A stretch of DNA of 45,512 nt, from assembly GCA_937922235.1 (NCBI GenBank), contig CAKZVC010000070.1, positions 1-45,512 on the forward strand, in the 5' to 3' direction. Below the pieces are notes generated by a model, which ran no database searches, was not told the origin of the DNA, and was given only the letters and a program-made list of their open reading frames with translations. Source of the stretch: an uncultured Acidimicrobiales bacterium. GTDB lineage: Bacteria > Actinomycetota > Acidimicrobiia > Acidimicrobiales > SHLQ01. Below are positions 32,991 through 40,779 of the stretch, one piece after another (positions within the stretch are counted from its first letter, which is position 1; each line of letters opens with the position of its first letter). Both the position numbers and the translations under genes were made by a program.

Positions 32991-33860
32991 ATGCGCACTC
33001 CACTGTCTCCACAGGCCGAAGATGACGGCACGTTTCGTCCATCACGACTGGCCATGAAGCTCGCCACGCAAGACACGACCGACTACGACGGCCACGTGTA
33101 CAGCAACCCCTACACGGGCGACCTGAAGATCCTCATGATCTGCACCGAGCAGAAGGCCATGACCATGGCCAACGGCAAGAAGTTCTCGACTGGCAACCAC
33201 CCGGTCGAGATGCTCGTGCCCATGTTGCACCTACGGGCCGCCGGCTTCAAAATCGACATCGCCACGCCAACCGGCGCCCCGGTCCAGCTCGAGATGTGGG
33301 CTATGCCGCAAGAGGATCAAGCGGTCATGGGCATCTACCACGACTTCAAGGAACGGTTCGACAACCCGATTGCGTTGACCGACTTCGTTGCTGACTCGTT
33401 GACTGACACCTCTCCCTATTGCGCAGTCTTCGCACCGGGTGGCCATGGCGCAATGCTTGGACTCCCCGACGATGTGAACGTCGGCAAGGTCCTTCACTGG
33501 GCCCACAACCGCGACCTTCACACACTTGCGTTGTGCCACGGGCCCGGAGCGCTGCTCGCCGCCGACCTCCCCGAAGCCAAGGCTGGACAGCCAGAGACCG
33601 GCTTTCCCTACGAGGGCTACGACATGGTGGTGTTCCCCGACTCCGTCGACAAGCAAACGCCGATGATCGGCTACCTGCCCGGCCGCATGCCGTGGTGGCT
33701 CGGCGAGCGCCTCAGCAGCCTCGGCGTCAACATCATCAACAAGAAGTCCAACGGCATGGTCCACATCGACCGCAAGCTCGTTTCCGGCGACGGACCACAA
33801 GCCGCAAACGCATTCGGCCGCCTCGCCGCCGACTCACTCCTCAACGAACTGAACAAGTAA
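32991..33860 (+). CDS. DJ-1/PfpI family protein, Hsp31 (HchA)-like glyoxalase III/deglycase
   Basis: A 289-residue member of the Hsp31 branch. The nucleophile elbow is TLALCHGPGALLAA (Cys followed by His-Gly), with the partner Glu in PVEMLVPMLHLRAAGF and the acidic core in CAVFAPGGHGAM. The insert before the C terminus (RMPWWLGERLSSLGVNI) is an HchA feature. Hsp31 proteins turn methylglyoxal into lactate and repair glycated amino groups. Start ATG 32991 has no ribosome site but lies about ten bases after GATACT, so it may be leaderless. Twelve bases separate it from the nitroreductase gene. Confidence 0.88.
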   Translation: MRTPLSPQAEDDGTFRPSRLAMKLATQDTTDYDGHVYSNPYTGDLKILMICTEQKAMTMANGKKFSTGNHPVEMLVPMLHLRAAGFKIDIATPTGAPVQLEMWAMPQEDQAVMGIYHDFKERFDNPIALTDFVADSLTDTSPYCAVFAPGGHGAMLGLPDDVNVGKVLHWAHNRDLHTLALCHGPGALLAADLPEAKAGQPETGFPYEGYDMVVFPDSVDKQTPMIGYLPGRMPWWLGERLSSLGVNIINKKSNGMVHIDRKLVSGDGPQAANAFGRLAADSLLNELNK

Positions 33861-33871
33861 AGGAACACGAC

Positions 33872-34507
33872 ATGACATCACTTACCGAACGCATGAACTG
33901 GCGCTACGCCGTCAAGGCCATGGACCCAGCCAAACCAGTGTCGCAAGACAAGGTCGACGCGATCATCGAGGCCATTCGCATGGCACCAACATCAAGCGGA
34001 ACCCAGCCATTCGAGCTCTTCGTCGTAACCAACACCGATGTTCGCGCTCAGATTCGTGAGGCCGGGTATGACCAGTCGCCAATCACCGACGGTTCCCATG
34101 TCCTCGTATTCGCAGCGTGGGATAACTACACCGGTGAACGCATCGACGAAGTTGTCCAGCTCAACAAGGACGCCCGCGGCGACCTCCCCGCGATCGACGC
34201 CTACTACGAGAACCTCAAGTCGATGTACCTGCCGCTTGACGCAGAGGTCAACTTCGCCCACGCTGCCCGCCAGGCCTACATCGCCTTGGGCTTTGCGCTC
34301 CTCGCCGCCGCCGAACACGGTGTTGACAGCACCCCAATGGAAGGCTTCGTTCCCGAGAAAGTCGACGAGATTCTTGGCCTGCGTGAGAAGGGACTGCGCT
34401 CGGTCGTGATGCTCGCACTCGGCGAGCGCAACACTGAGGCTGACTGGCTCCTGCCACTGCCAAAGGTGCGCAAGTCGCTCGACACGCTCGTCACGACGGT
34501 CGACTAA
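33872..34507 (+). CDS. Nitroreductase family NAD(P)H-dependent oxidoreductase
   Basis: A 211-residue FMN enzyme of the NfsB-like type. The N terminus (RMNWRYAVKAMDPAKPVSQD, then APTSSGTQPFELFVV) holds the FMN phosphate-binding residues; the later GFALLAAAEHGVDSTPMEGF and KGLRSVVMLALGERN are typical. It reduces nitroaromatics, quinones or enals. RBS AAAGGA nine bases upstream of ATG 33872. In operon with the Hsp31-like gene, so the pair likely handles reactive carbonyls and quinones. Confidence 0.92.
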   Translation: MTSLTERMNWRYAVKAMDPAKPVSQDKVDAIIEAIRMAPTSSGTQPFELFVVTNTDVRAQIREAGYDQSPITDGSHVLVFAAWDNYTGERIDEVVQLNKDARGDLPAIDAYYENLKSMYLPLDAEVNFAHAARQAYIALGFALLAAAEHGVDSTPMEGFVPEKVDEILGLREKGLRSVVMLALGERNTEADWLLPLPKVRKSLDTLVTTVD

Positions 34508-34512
34508 TCGTC

Positions 34513-35262
34513 TTACAGTCGATCTCCAACGCGGCGACGACTCACGCCATCCTCCACGCTTCGCACCAGCGAATTCACGATAAGGCTGATCAGCCCGGCG
34601 ATAACGATCAGTGCGTAGACCCGTGCTGGTTGGAACGTCCGTTGCGCCTCACCGACCAACGCCCCCACGCCGTTGACGGCGGTGAGGTACTCAACCAGCA
34701 GCGTGATGACGAGCGCTATCGGCGTGGCGACTCGAATGCCAAGCACGATTGCGGGCATGACGGATGGGAGCAGCACCCGGAACACTGTTCGTGTTCGTGA
34801 GAGGCGAAGCGATCGTGCGGTGTCGAGCAATGTCGGCGGGAGTTCTTGCACCCCAGAGCTCGTGTTCAGCAGGATCGGCCACAGCGCTGCGAGCACGACC
34901 ACCACAACCTTCATCGGCTCGTCGAAGCCAAGCAACAGCGTGGCGACCGGAACGATGGCTGCAGGCGGAAGGGCTCGGGCGAATTCGAACGTGGGTCCGA
35001 CGGCTCGGCCAACCTGACGAGACACCCCGATCAGAATGCCCAGAGTTACCCCAAGAATCGTTGCGATGAACAGACCCAAGCCGAACGTGCGGATCGTGTC
35101 GAGAACGGCGGGCACGATCTTGGCCCCTTGACCGCGGGTGAACAGCGCTGGCCACCAAGAGGACGGAGCCGGAAAGAACGGTGAGTCTGGCGAACCGAGC
35201 AGCTGCCAGAGACCCAGCAACGCGATCAGTGGAAGTAGCCCAGGAAGCGAACGGGTGCTCAC
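34513..35262 (-). CDS. ABC transporter permease 1 (SsuC/TauC-type)
   Basis: A 249-residue BPD_transp_1 permease. The EAA coupling loop is in ARSLRLSRTRTVFRVLLPSV. Six helices are likely (LLPLIALLGLWQLL; FIATILGVTLGILIGV; VVVVLAALWPILLN; PIALVITLLVEYL; YALIVIAGLISLIVN). The start GTG 35262 overlaps the second permease stop in GTGA. The transporter class carries sulfonates, nitrate, taurine or pyrimidine precursors. Confidence 0.9.
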   Translation of the reverse strand: MSTRSLPGLLPLIALLGLWQLLGSPDSPFFPAPSSWWPALFTRGQGAKIVPAVLDTIRTFGLGLFIATILGVTLGILIGVSRQVGRAVGPTFEFARALPPAAIVPVATLLLGFDEPMKVVVVVLAALWPILLNTSSGVQELPPTLLDTARSLRLSRTRTVFRVLLPSVMPAIVLGIRVATPIALVITLLVEYLTAVNGVGALVGEAQRTFQPARVYALIVIAGLISLIVNSLVRSVEDGVSRRRVGDRL

Positions 35263-36050
35263 GATGCAAGTTCCTTGAGGGCGTTGCTCGGCAACAACAG
35301 CTTGGCTGCCGTTCGAAGCGTGCTGTTCAACGCGACTCCCAACAGCCCAGCAACGATCACATACACGAACATGAGCGCTGGCTGGAGTGCCTGGCGAGCA
35401 CTGATGAGGCCATTGCCAAGCCCCGCTGGGTTACCGACCATCTCGGCGACGATCGCGAGCACGAGACACAACGACAGCGCCAGCCGCAACCCGACCAGCA
35501 CCGACGGGAGTGCAGCGGGAAGAACCACCTTCCGGATCGTCTCTAGTCGAGACAACCGCAGCATTCGCCCGACATCTCGCAGCTCAGGCGGGATAGAGCG
35601 AACCCCACCAATCGTGTTGATCAGGACAGGCCAGACTCCCCCGTAGATCACAAGCACGAGTTCCATTTTCAGGGAGAACCCGAAGATGAGCAGCGCAGCT
35701 GGAACAAACGTGATCGGTGGGATCGCCCGAGTGACCTCAAAGCTCGTCATCGAGTAGCGGTAAGCCAGCGGCGATAGGCCGAGCAGCAGACCGAGCCCCA
35801 TCCCGATCACGCTTGCGATGCCCCAACCAAGGGCCGTGACCCCCACGGTGTGAACGAGTCGTCCCAGGATCTCGCCGCTCAAGATCTCGTCTTGTGCGGC
35901 GGCGGCAATCTCCGACGGGGCCGGCAGAAACTGCACCTCGGCGATCTTGAACCGGACAAGCACCTCCCACAACACCGCAAGGGCGACGAGTACCGACACG
36001 CCAAGTGGGTTGGACGGGTTCCAGCGGCCTGGCCCGTCATTACGTTCCAA
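35259..36050 (-). CDS. ABC transporter permease 2 (SsuC/TauC-type)
   Basis: A 263-residue permease, a diverged paralogue of permease 1, with its own EAA loop ([20 protein letters not shown]) and core helices ([67 protein letters not shown]). A TTG at 36050 overlaps the ATPase stop by 11 bases; the longer frame to 36173 is a shadow of the ATPase. Having two different permease genes suggests a heterodimer, unlike the usual SsuC homodimer. Confidence 0.88.
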   Translation of the reverse strand: MERNDGPGRWNPSNPLGVSVLVALAVLWEVLVRFKIAEVQFLPAPSEIAAAAQDEILSGEILGRLVHTVGVTALGWGIASVIGMGLGLLLGLSPLAYRYSMTSFEVTRAIPPITFVPAALLIFGFSLKMELVLVIYGGVWPVLINTIGGVRSIPPELRDVGRMLRLSRLETIRKVVLPAALPSVLVGLRLALSLCLVLAIVAEMVGNPAGLGNGLISARQALQPALMFVYVIVAGLLGVALNSTLRTAAKLLLPSNALKELAS

Positions 36051-36819
36051 AGATGACCTCGTGGACCCGGTGGCGTGCCTCGAGAAACTCCGTGGATTCG
36101 CGTGTGAGCATCTGGGTTCTCGGCCGTGGACTCGACACGGGAATCTCGGCGACGATCTTCGCCGGTGTGCCATCTAAGACGAGCACTCGGTCGCTGAGGT
36201 ACACCGCTTCCTCGATGTCGTGAGTGACAAAGACGACCGTTGTCCCGGTGGCGGCGAAGATCTCGAGAAGCTGATCCTCGAGGTCTGCTTTCGTTAAGGC
36301 GTCGAGCGCGCCGAATGGCTCGTCCATGAGCAGCGCTACCGGTCGAGACGCCAAGGCCCTGGCGATCTGCACCCGTTGCTGCATACCGCCGGACAGCTCG
36401 AACGGCTGAGCGTCAGCACGATCGGCGAGCCCGACCATCTCTAGCGCTTCAGCAACCCGCGCCCGGCGCTCTTCAATGGGCAGCCGACCTTCAAGTGGCA
36501 GTTCGACGTTCTTGGCCACCGTTCGCCACGGCAGGAGCGAGCTCGTGTAGTCCTGAAAGACAAGGCTGACGCCCTCGGGTGGACCCGAGACGTCCTCGCC
36601 ATTGAACCTGACGGCGGAGCCAGCCGATGCCTCGTGCAGTCCCGCGAGAATCCGCAACAACGTCGTCTTCCCAACGCCCGACCGCCCCATGATCGAGACG
36701 AACTCGCCCGGAGCAACAGCGAACGACACGTCGTCGAGGACGATCCGCCGGGGTTCCCCCCGGCGCGATCCGACCTCGGCGCGCAGCTTCCTGCACTCGT
36801 ATCTTGGCTGGTTATCCAC
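36040..36819 (-). CDS. ABC transporter ATPase (SsuB/TauB-type)
   Basis: A 259-residue ATPase. Walker [11 protein letters not shown]-loop [15 protein letters not shown], signature [16 protein letters not shown], Walker [16 protein letters not shown] and switch [10 protein letters not shown] are intact and follow the SsuB/TauB pattern. Start GTG 36819 overlaps the binding-protein stop by eight bases. Confidence 0.92.
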   Translation of the reverse strand: MDNQPRYECRKLRAEVGSRRGEPRRIVLDDVSFAVAPGEFVSIMGRSGVGKTTLLRILAGLHEASAGSAVRFNGEDVSGPPEGVSLVFQDYTSSLLPWRTVAKNVELPLEGRLPIEERRARVAEALEMVGLADRADAQPFELSGGMQQRVQIARALASRPVALLMDEPFGALDALTKADLEDQLLEIFAATGTTVVFVTHDIEEAVYLSDRVLVLDGTPAKIVAEIPVSSPRPRTQMLTRESTEFLEARHRVHEVIFGT

Positions 36820-37912
36820 CCAAGACGAGGTCGTTTACGTCAATCTCGCCCTCGAACTGGTTGAGCGACACCAACACGTCGACCCAACGGCTGAGATCGT
36901 CGGTGCGGATGTCGAGATCGAACGTTGGCAACTTCGCGTTCGCTGCGACTGGGTCAGGCATGCCGGTGTACCCCTGCAGAACTGCCCGAGCGTCGGTCTC
37001 GTTGCTTCCAACGAACGCTTGGGCCTGCTCGAGCGAGTTTTCGAACGCAGCGATGGCGTCGGTGTTATTGGCTGCCCATTCGCCATTCGCGATCCAGAAG
37101 TTGGTTGCGAGCGGAAGGCCGATCGAGGCAAACGGGTCACCAATCGACACGTTGCCCTGGCCAACGAGAGCCGAGGCGAACGGTTCGAGCGCTTGGGCTG
37201 CGTCGACCTGACCGGCGGTGAACTGCTCGACCGTGGCGGGTGGCGGCACCTGCACGCCTTCGATCGATGTTGGATCGATGCCTTCTTGTTGCGCCCAGTA
37301 CTGGGTTGCAACGTTAATAACGCCGCTCAAGGTCGGGCTGCTCACACGCTTTCCCGCGAGGTCAGCAACGCCTTCGATGCCCGAGTCTGCAGGCACGATG
37401 ACCCGCACGAACGGGTTGTCCTCGGTGTCGATGGTGTTACCGAGGATTTGTACAACGTCGAGGCCCGAATCGTTGGCACGAATCAGGTCGGTTGCGGTAC
37501 CGAGAGAAATCTCCACCTGCTGACCGAGCGTCGGAATGATCTCGGAAATATTCGTGGCCGGCATGAGCTCGACGTCGAGGCCATTGTCGGCAAAGAAGCC
37601 CTGCTCTGACGCAACGTTGACCAGAAGGCCGGTTGTTGCGGGAACGAACACGAGTCGAACCTTGGTGGGCTCAGGTGCTGCCGTTGTGGTGGTTTCCTCG
37701 GGCGCAGCGGTGGTGGTCGTTTCCGCCTCAGTCGTCGGTGCCGGCTCTGCCTCGGCTTCAGTCGTGGTGGTGACTTCCGCTTCAGCGGTCACCGCGTCGA
37801 TTGCGTCGTCTGTGGAGCTGCCACATGCGGCCGCGAAGAGTGCGAGGGCTGCAAGAAGCGAAATCCAACGACTCTTTCTCGAACGTGCTCCGCCAAAACG
37901 TTTCATTGTCAT
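36812..37912 (-). CDS. ABC transporter substrate-binding lipoprotein (NMT1/SsuA-like)
   Basis: A 366-residue lipoprotein (lipobox LFAAAC). A Thr/Glu/Ala-rich linker occupies about residues 35-85. The binding domain starts at [20 protein letters not shown] and continues with [48 protein letters not shown] and [15 protein letters not shown] segments typical of NMT1/THI5-like and SsuA proteins. The substrate is unknown. Start ATG 37912 follows GGGGGA five bases upstream; ATG 37906 is the second choice. It heads the four-gene operon. Confidence 0.9.
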   Translation of the reverse strand: MTMKRFGGARSRKSRWISLLAALALFAAACGSSTDDAIDAVTAEAEVTTTTEAEAEPAPTTEAETTTTAAPEETTTTAAPEPTKVRLVFVPATTGLLVNVASEQGFFADNGLDVELMPATNISEIIPTLGQQVEISLGTATDLIRANDSGLDVVQILGNTIDTEDNPFVRVIVPADSGIEGVADLAGKRVSSPTLSGVINVATQYWAQQEGIDPTSIEGVQVPPPATVEQFTAGQVDAAQALEPFASALVGQGNVSIGDPFASIGLPLATNFWIANGEWAANNTDAIAAFENSLEQAQAFVGSNETDARAVLQGYTGMPDPVAANAKLPTFDLDIRTDDLSRWVDVLVSLNQFEGEIDVNDLVLGG

Positions 37913-38030
37913 TGTGATCCCCCAACTGCGCCAAGCGCGTATTTATTGGGTGGAACCCTACGACTATTGACGGCCGTATATCAATCCGCGGCCACCTCCA
38001 CATTGGCGGACATTGTTCGACTGAAGCTGG

Positions 38031-38294
38031 CTAGCCGTTGTCGGCGATCGCCTCGGCCCGGTCAGCAACGCCCCCAAGAGCGCCGGAGATGGTGGCGAGC
38101 TGTTCGTTGATCTTGGTGACGCTGGGGCCGATTGACGAGCACTGGGTCTCGACGGCGCGTACTCCGTAGGTCGACTTCGCAAGGTGACGAGCGATCTCGT
38201 GCAGCGAGGCTGAAATACGAATGAGGTAGAACGCAAGGACCGCAATGACAAGAACGATCTCGACGACCGTGAGCGTGATGAGGAGGTTGCGCAT
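38031..38294 (-). CDS. Small single-span membrane protein, sixth gene of a compact operon
   Basis: 87 residues: one N-terminal helix (LLITLTVVEIVLVIAVLAFYL) and a soluble helical tail (HEIARHLAKSTYGVRAVETQ, ATISGALGGVADRAEAIAD). The tail resembles that of the 39033-39296 protein (YGVRA versus FGVRAI, TISGALGG versus AISGALGD), so the two are diverged paralogues. Start ATG 38294 directly abuts the stop of the preceding gene. Function unknown. Confidence 0.78.
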   Translation of the reverse strand: MRNLLITLTVVEIVLVIAVLAFYLIRISASLHEIARHLAKSTYGVRAVETQCSSIGPSVTKINEQLATISGALGGVADRAEAIADNG

Positions 38295-38585
38295 CTAGGC
38301 GTCTCCCCCGCTATCGCCCGCTCCCGTATCGCCCTGCACCGAGGCGAGCAACGCATCGTGGCGGAGCGCTTCTTCGGTGAGCCGATCGAGGCGCACGGTG
38401 GTTTGCGTCAGCATCCACGTCGTTGCCGTGTTGCGGGCGACGGGCTTGGCCGCCTCCCAAATGCCTTCAGCTCCGCGCTCGATGCGCTTCACCTGGTTGA
38501 GGAACGTCTGCAGCAAGACGATGGCGACGACGGCGACCACCAGGCCAGCGCCAAGGGTGATCCACCAAAGAGCATGGGTGCTCAT
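38295..38585 (-). CDS. Small single-span membrane protein, fifth gene of the compact operon
   Basis: 96 residues: helix LWWITLGAGLVVAVVAIVLL, then an amphipathic tail (LNQVKRIERGAEGIWEAAKP, TTVRLDRLTEEALRHDALLA) and an acidic Gly-rich end. Start ATG 38585 overlaps the preceding stop in ATGA. Function unknown. Confidence 0.78.
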   Translation of the reverse strand: MSTHALWWITLGAGLVVAVVAIVLLQTFLNQVKRIERGAEGIWEAAKPVARNTATTWMLTQTTVRLDRLTEEALRHDALLASVQGDTGAGDSGGDA

Positions 38586-38854
38586 GACTCGCCTCCTGCT
38601 GATTCGAGATATTCACGCGCAGCACGTGCCGACGAAGTGATGTCGACGATGTGGCGGTTGACCGTATCGACGTTCCACAGACCCGCAGTGTTGGCCTCGG
38701 ACTCGTTGAACGCCTCGATAATCGACTCGGCTTTGATGGCCGCATCTCGGGCGCCCTTGATCATGAGCAACAGCAGCGCCACGACAAGAAGCACGACGAC
38801 GAGAAAGATGACCCAACCAATAATCCAGCCAGACGAGACAGCGACAATGGGCAT
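38582..38854 (-). CDS. Small single-span membrane protein, fourth gene of the compact operon
   Basis: 90 residues from ATG 38854: strongly hydrophobic WIIGWVIFLVVVLLVVALLL, then KGARDAAIKAESIIEAF and a tail ending in AAREYLESAGGES. A much longer frame to 39073 is a shadow of the two genes before it. Function unknown. Confidence 0.75.
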   Translation of the reverse strand: MPIVAVSSGWIIGWVIFLVVVLLVVALLLLMIKGARDAAIKAESIIEAFNESEANTAGLWNVDTVNRHIVDITSSARAAREYLESAGGES

Positions 38855-38859
38855 GAGCG

Positions 38860-39036
38860 CTACTTCTCGGTGACCGTGGTCAGGGCGTAGTTGATCAAGG
38901 TGTCGTTGAGTTCGACGCCGTGGACATCCTTGGCGTGAGCGGCCACCTTGGCCAGCAATTCGTCTTTGGAGTCGGCAGTGGTGGCTGCCTTGCAGTCGGT
39001 CACACCAACGTGTTCGCAACGAAATTCGAGGGTCAT
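38860..39036 (-). CDS. DUF1059 family small protein, third gene of the compact operon
   Basis: 58 residues, too short for usual gene finding. The DUF1059 pattern is clear: FRCEHVGVTDCKAATTADSK (Cys-x-Cys-type positions), LLAKVAAHAKDVHGVEL and a short tail. The ATG 39036 overlaps the preceding stop in ATGA; a gap of only five bases separates it from the next start. The only soluble member of the cluster. Role unknown; related proteins are small and Cys/His-containing, so metal binding is possible. Confidence 0.78.
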   Translation of the reverse strand: MTLEFRCEHVGVTDCKAATTADSKDELLAKVAAHAKDVHGVELNDTLINYALTTVTEK

Positions 39037-39296
39037 GCGGCGGGCTCCTCCACTTTGGACACGTCGGCGACAAGGTCGCCGAGCGCTCCCGAGATGGCGC
39101 CGAGGTTGGCGCCCATCGACTCGGTGAGTTCGTTTACGGGCTTGGTCTGGTGGGCAATGGCCCGCACACCAAACGTGATCTTGCCGAGCTGGTCGTTCAC
39201 GTGACGAAGCACGAGGATGACCTTCACTAGGTAGGCGGCAATCGCCAGGATGAGCACGGTGAACAAGATGATGGAAATGACTGCTGCAGCGGGCAT
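39033..39296 (-). CDS. Small single-span membrane protein, second gene of the compact operon
   Basis: 87 residues: helix VISIILFTVLILAIAAYLVK, then VLRHVNDQLGKITFGVRAIA and a tail (LGAISGALGDLVADVSKV). Its tail matches the 38031-38294 protein. ATG 39296 shares one base with the preceding stop (TAATG). Function unknown. Confidence 0.78.
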   Translation of the reverse strand: MPAAAVISIILFTVLILAIAAYLVKVILVLRHVNDQLGKITFGVRAIAHQTKPVNELTESMGANLGAISGALGDLVADVSKVEEPAA

Positions 39297-39547
39297 TATC
39301 CGACCATCCTGCGGAGAGCGGTGACGTAGCGAACGGCTTCACCGGTGATGCCCGCAATGGACTCATCGGTTTCGATCAGCGCTGGGACCGGCACGAGGTG
39401 CTCGGTGAGGATGACGCCGTGCTCGAGGATGTCATCGGACGCATGCTGGATCTCGACCGCTGGCCGAATGACCCGGTTGGCCAGCAAGATGACGAGCGGG
39501 ACGACAACGAGCAGGATGAGCGCATTTGCTATCCACCACAACCACAT
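39296..39547 (-). CDS. Small single-span membrane protein, first gene of the compact operon
   Basis: 83 residues: helix LWWIANALILLVVVPLVILL, then RVIRPAVEIQHASDDILEHG and a tail with ITGEAVRYVTALRRM. ATG 39547 is preceded by GGGGGT seven bases upstream. The 85 bases before it (39548-39632) separate it from the end of the hydrogenase operon and probably hold a promoter. Function unknown. Confidence 0.78.
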   Translation of the reverse strand: MWLWWIANALILLVVVPLVILLANRVIRPAVEIQHASDDILEHGVILTEHLVPVPALIETDESIAGITGEAVRYVTALRRMVG

Positions 39548-39632
39548 GTTGTTACCCCCAAAAGCGTGATTCTTCAGGCCTGATTAACACCCCGGACTGT
39601 AGCCGATGTCACTAGGTGTTGTCTACATGTAG

Positions 39633-40361
39633 TCAGTCGAGTTCATCGACGAGCTCAAGTGAACGCAATGACGCCGGGGCGATTCGTTCGAGCATCCCCG
39701 TCGACGACTCGAGCACGAGAAACCCGTCGTTGTCGACAGCCGTCACCCTCCCCCGGGCTTCGCCTCTCGGCAACAGCGACACTCGGGCCCGCCGATTCAT
39801 CATCGAGCACCGATCGTTGAATGTTTCGAGGAGCTCGAGTGAGTTCCTCTCGATCAGGCGGGTGGCCGCCTGCAGCTGCTCGTCGAGGGCATCGAGCAAC
39901 CGCTCTTTGATGTTTCCCGCCTCGCCCGCCATGTCGAGCCGGTCGATGTGAGAGCGCACAGCCACGACCGCGTGTTCGATGCGGCCCGGCCCCAGTTGTG
40001 TCGTCACGTTCACCACGCACCGCACCCCGTCCCCGGCAGCCTCCCCGCTCCGCTGAACGATCGTGTCGGGCCATTGCATCACGTGGGTAGAAGCAGTGAC
40101 CGAGTCGAGGGCATCAGCCGCGCCCAGCGAGGCGACGAGCCAAAGGAGTGCTTCTTGCAGTGGGTCGATCGAAGGCCGAATCACCATTGCCATGAGCAAC
40201 GCGTCATCGCCGCCAGCGTGCCACGGAGTTCCGCCGCGAAGACGCCCCGAGATTTCGCTGTCGACCGTAACGATCGAGCCATCGGGGGCGTTCTCGGTCC
40301 GGGACCACGCTGACGCCAGGGCCTCAACCGACATGGCGACTTCGTAATGGCGCCTACTCAC
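39633..40361 (-). CDS. Degenerate biotin-protein-ligase (BirA)-like protein in the hydrogenase operon
   Basis: A 242-residue protein with the layout of a BirA catalytic domain. ISGRLRGGTPWHAGGDDALL replaces the GRGRRGR biotin-AMP loop; MVIRPSIDPLQEALLWLVAS is the strand-helix that follows; QWPDT stands where KWPND with its catalytic Lys should be. The last 50 residues (RRARVSLLPRGEARGRVTAV, GFLVLES) resemble the BirA C-terminal SH3-like cap. Loss of the loop glycines/arginines and of Lys argues against biotin transfer. Start GTG 40361 overlaps the preceding stop. A role in hydrogenase assembly is suggested only by position. Confidence 0.65.
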   Translation of the reverse strand: MSRRHYEVAMSVEALASAWSRTENAPDGSIVTVDSEISGRLRGGTPWHAGGDDALLMAMVIRPSIDPLQEALLWLVASLGAADALDSVTASTHVMQWPDTIVQRSGEAAGDGVRCVVNVTTQLGPGRIEHAVVAVRSHIDRLDMAGEAGNIKERLLDALDEQLQAATRLIERNSLELLETFNDRCSMMNRRARVSLLPRGEARGRVTAVDNDGFLVLESSTGMLERIAPASLRSLELVDELD

Positions 40362-40779
40362 TTCGGCTCACCAGCGGATGCACTCGGTCGACACGCCAGG
40401 TGTCGTCGAACCGTGACAGCACGACTGAACCCGCGGCCCAAGAACCTTCGCCGAACGCAGCCGGGCAGTGCAGCGCAACCTCGACGGGCTCATCGCCATC
40501 AGGAACAGTTGGTTCCTCGGCGCGCACGTCACCTAAGGGCACGGCAGCGAAGTCGACCCGCAAACCGTGGACGAGCCCGGTGAGGAACGCGTCCAACTCG
40601 TCTTGCGGGCTGGTCCCCTGCCGGATGCGTTGCGCCTGGAGTGGGTCGAGGCCGCGACGGGAGCCGGCTTCGAGCACGTGCTCACGGCCGGCCTCGCTCA
40701 ACATGTCCCACACCACAATGTGCTCGCCCCACACGATCGCTTGGATGAAACGATCAGCAACCGATGCCGGGCTGCTCAT
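40354..40779 (-). CDS. Unknown protein of the hydrogenase operon
   Basis: 141 residues from ATG 40779, which overlaps the TPR gene stop in ATGA. The protein is soluble: ASVADRFIQAIVWGEHIVVW, a charged middle, and a strand-rich end (GSWAAGSVVLSRFDDTWRVD). This pattern recalls the NTF2-like or Lumazine-binding alpha+beta fold, but weakly. Position in the operon suggests a hydrogenase accessory. Confidence 0.7.
   Translation of the reverse strand: MSSPASVADRFIQAIVWGEHIVVWDMLSEAGREHVLEAGSRRGLDPLQAQRIRQGTSPQDELDAFLTGLVHGLRVDFAAVPLGDVRAEEPTVPDGDEPVEVALHCPAAFGEGSWAAGSVVLSRFDDTWRVDRVHPLVSRSE

Noticed and set aside
38860..39366. A 168-residue minus-strand frame covering the DUF1059 gene
   Set aside because: Only the last 58 codons match DUF1059; the first part is the shadow of two membrane-protein genes.
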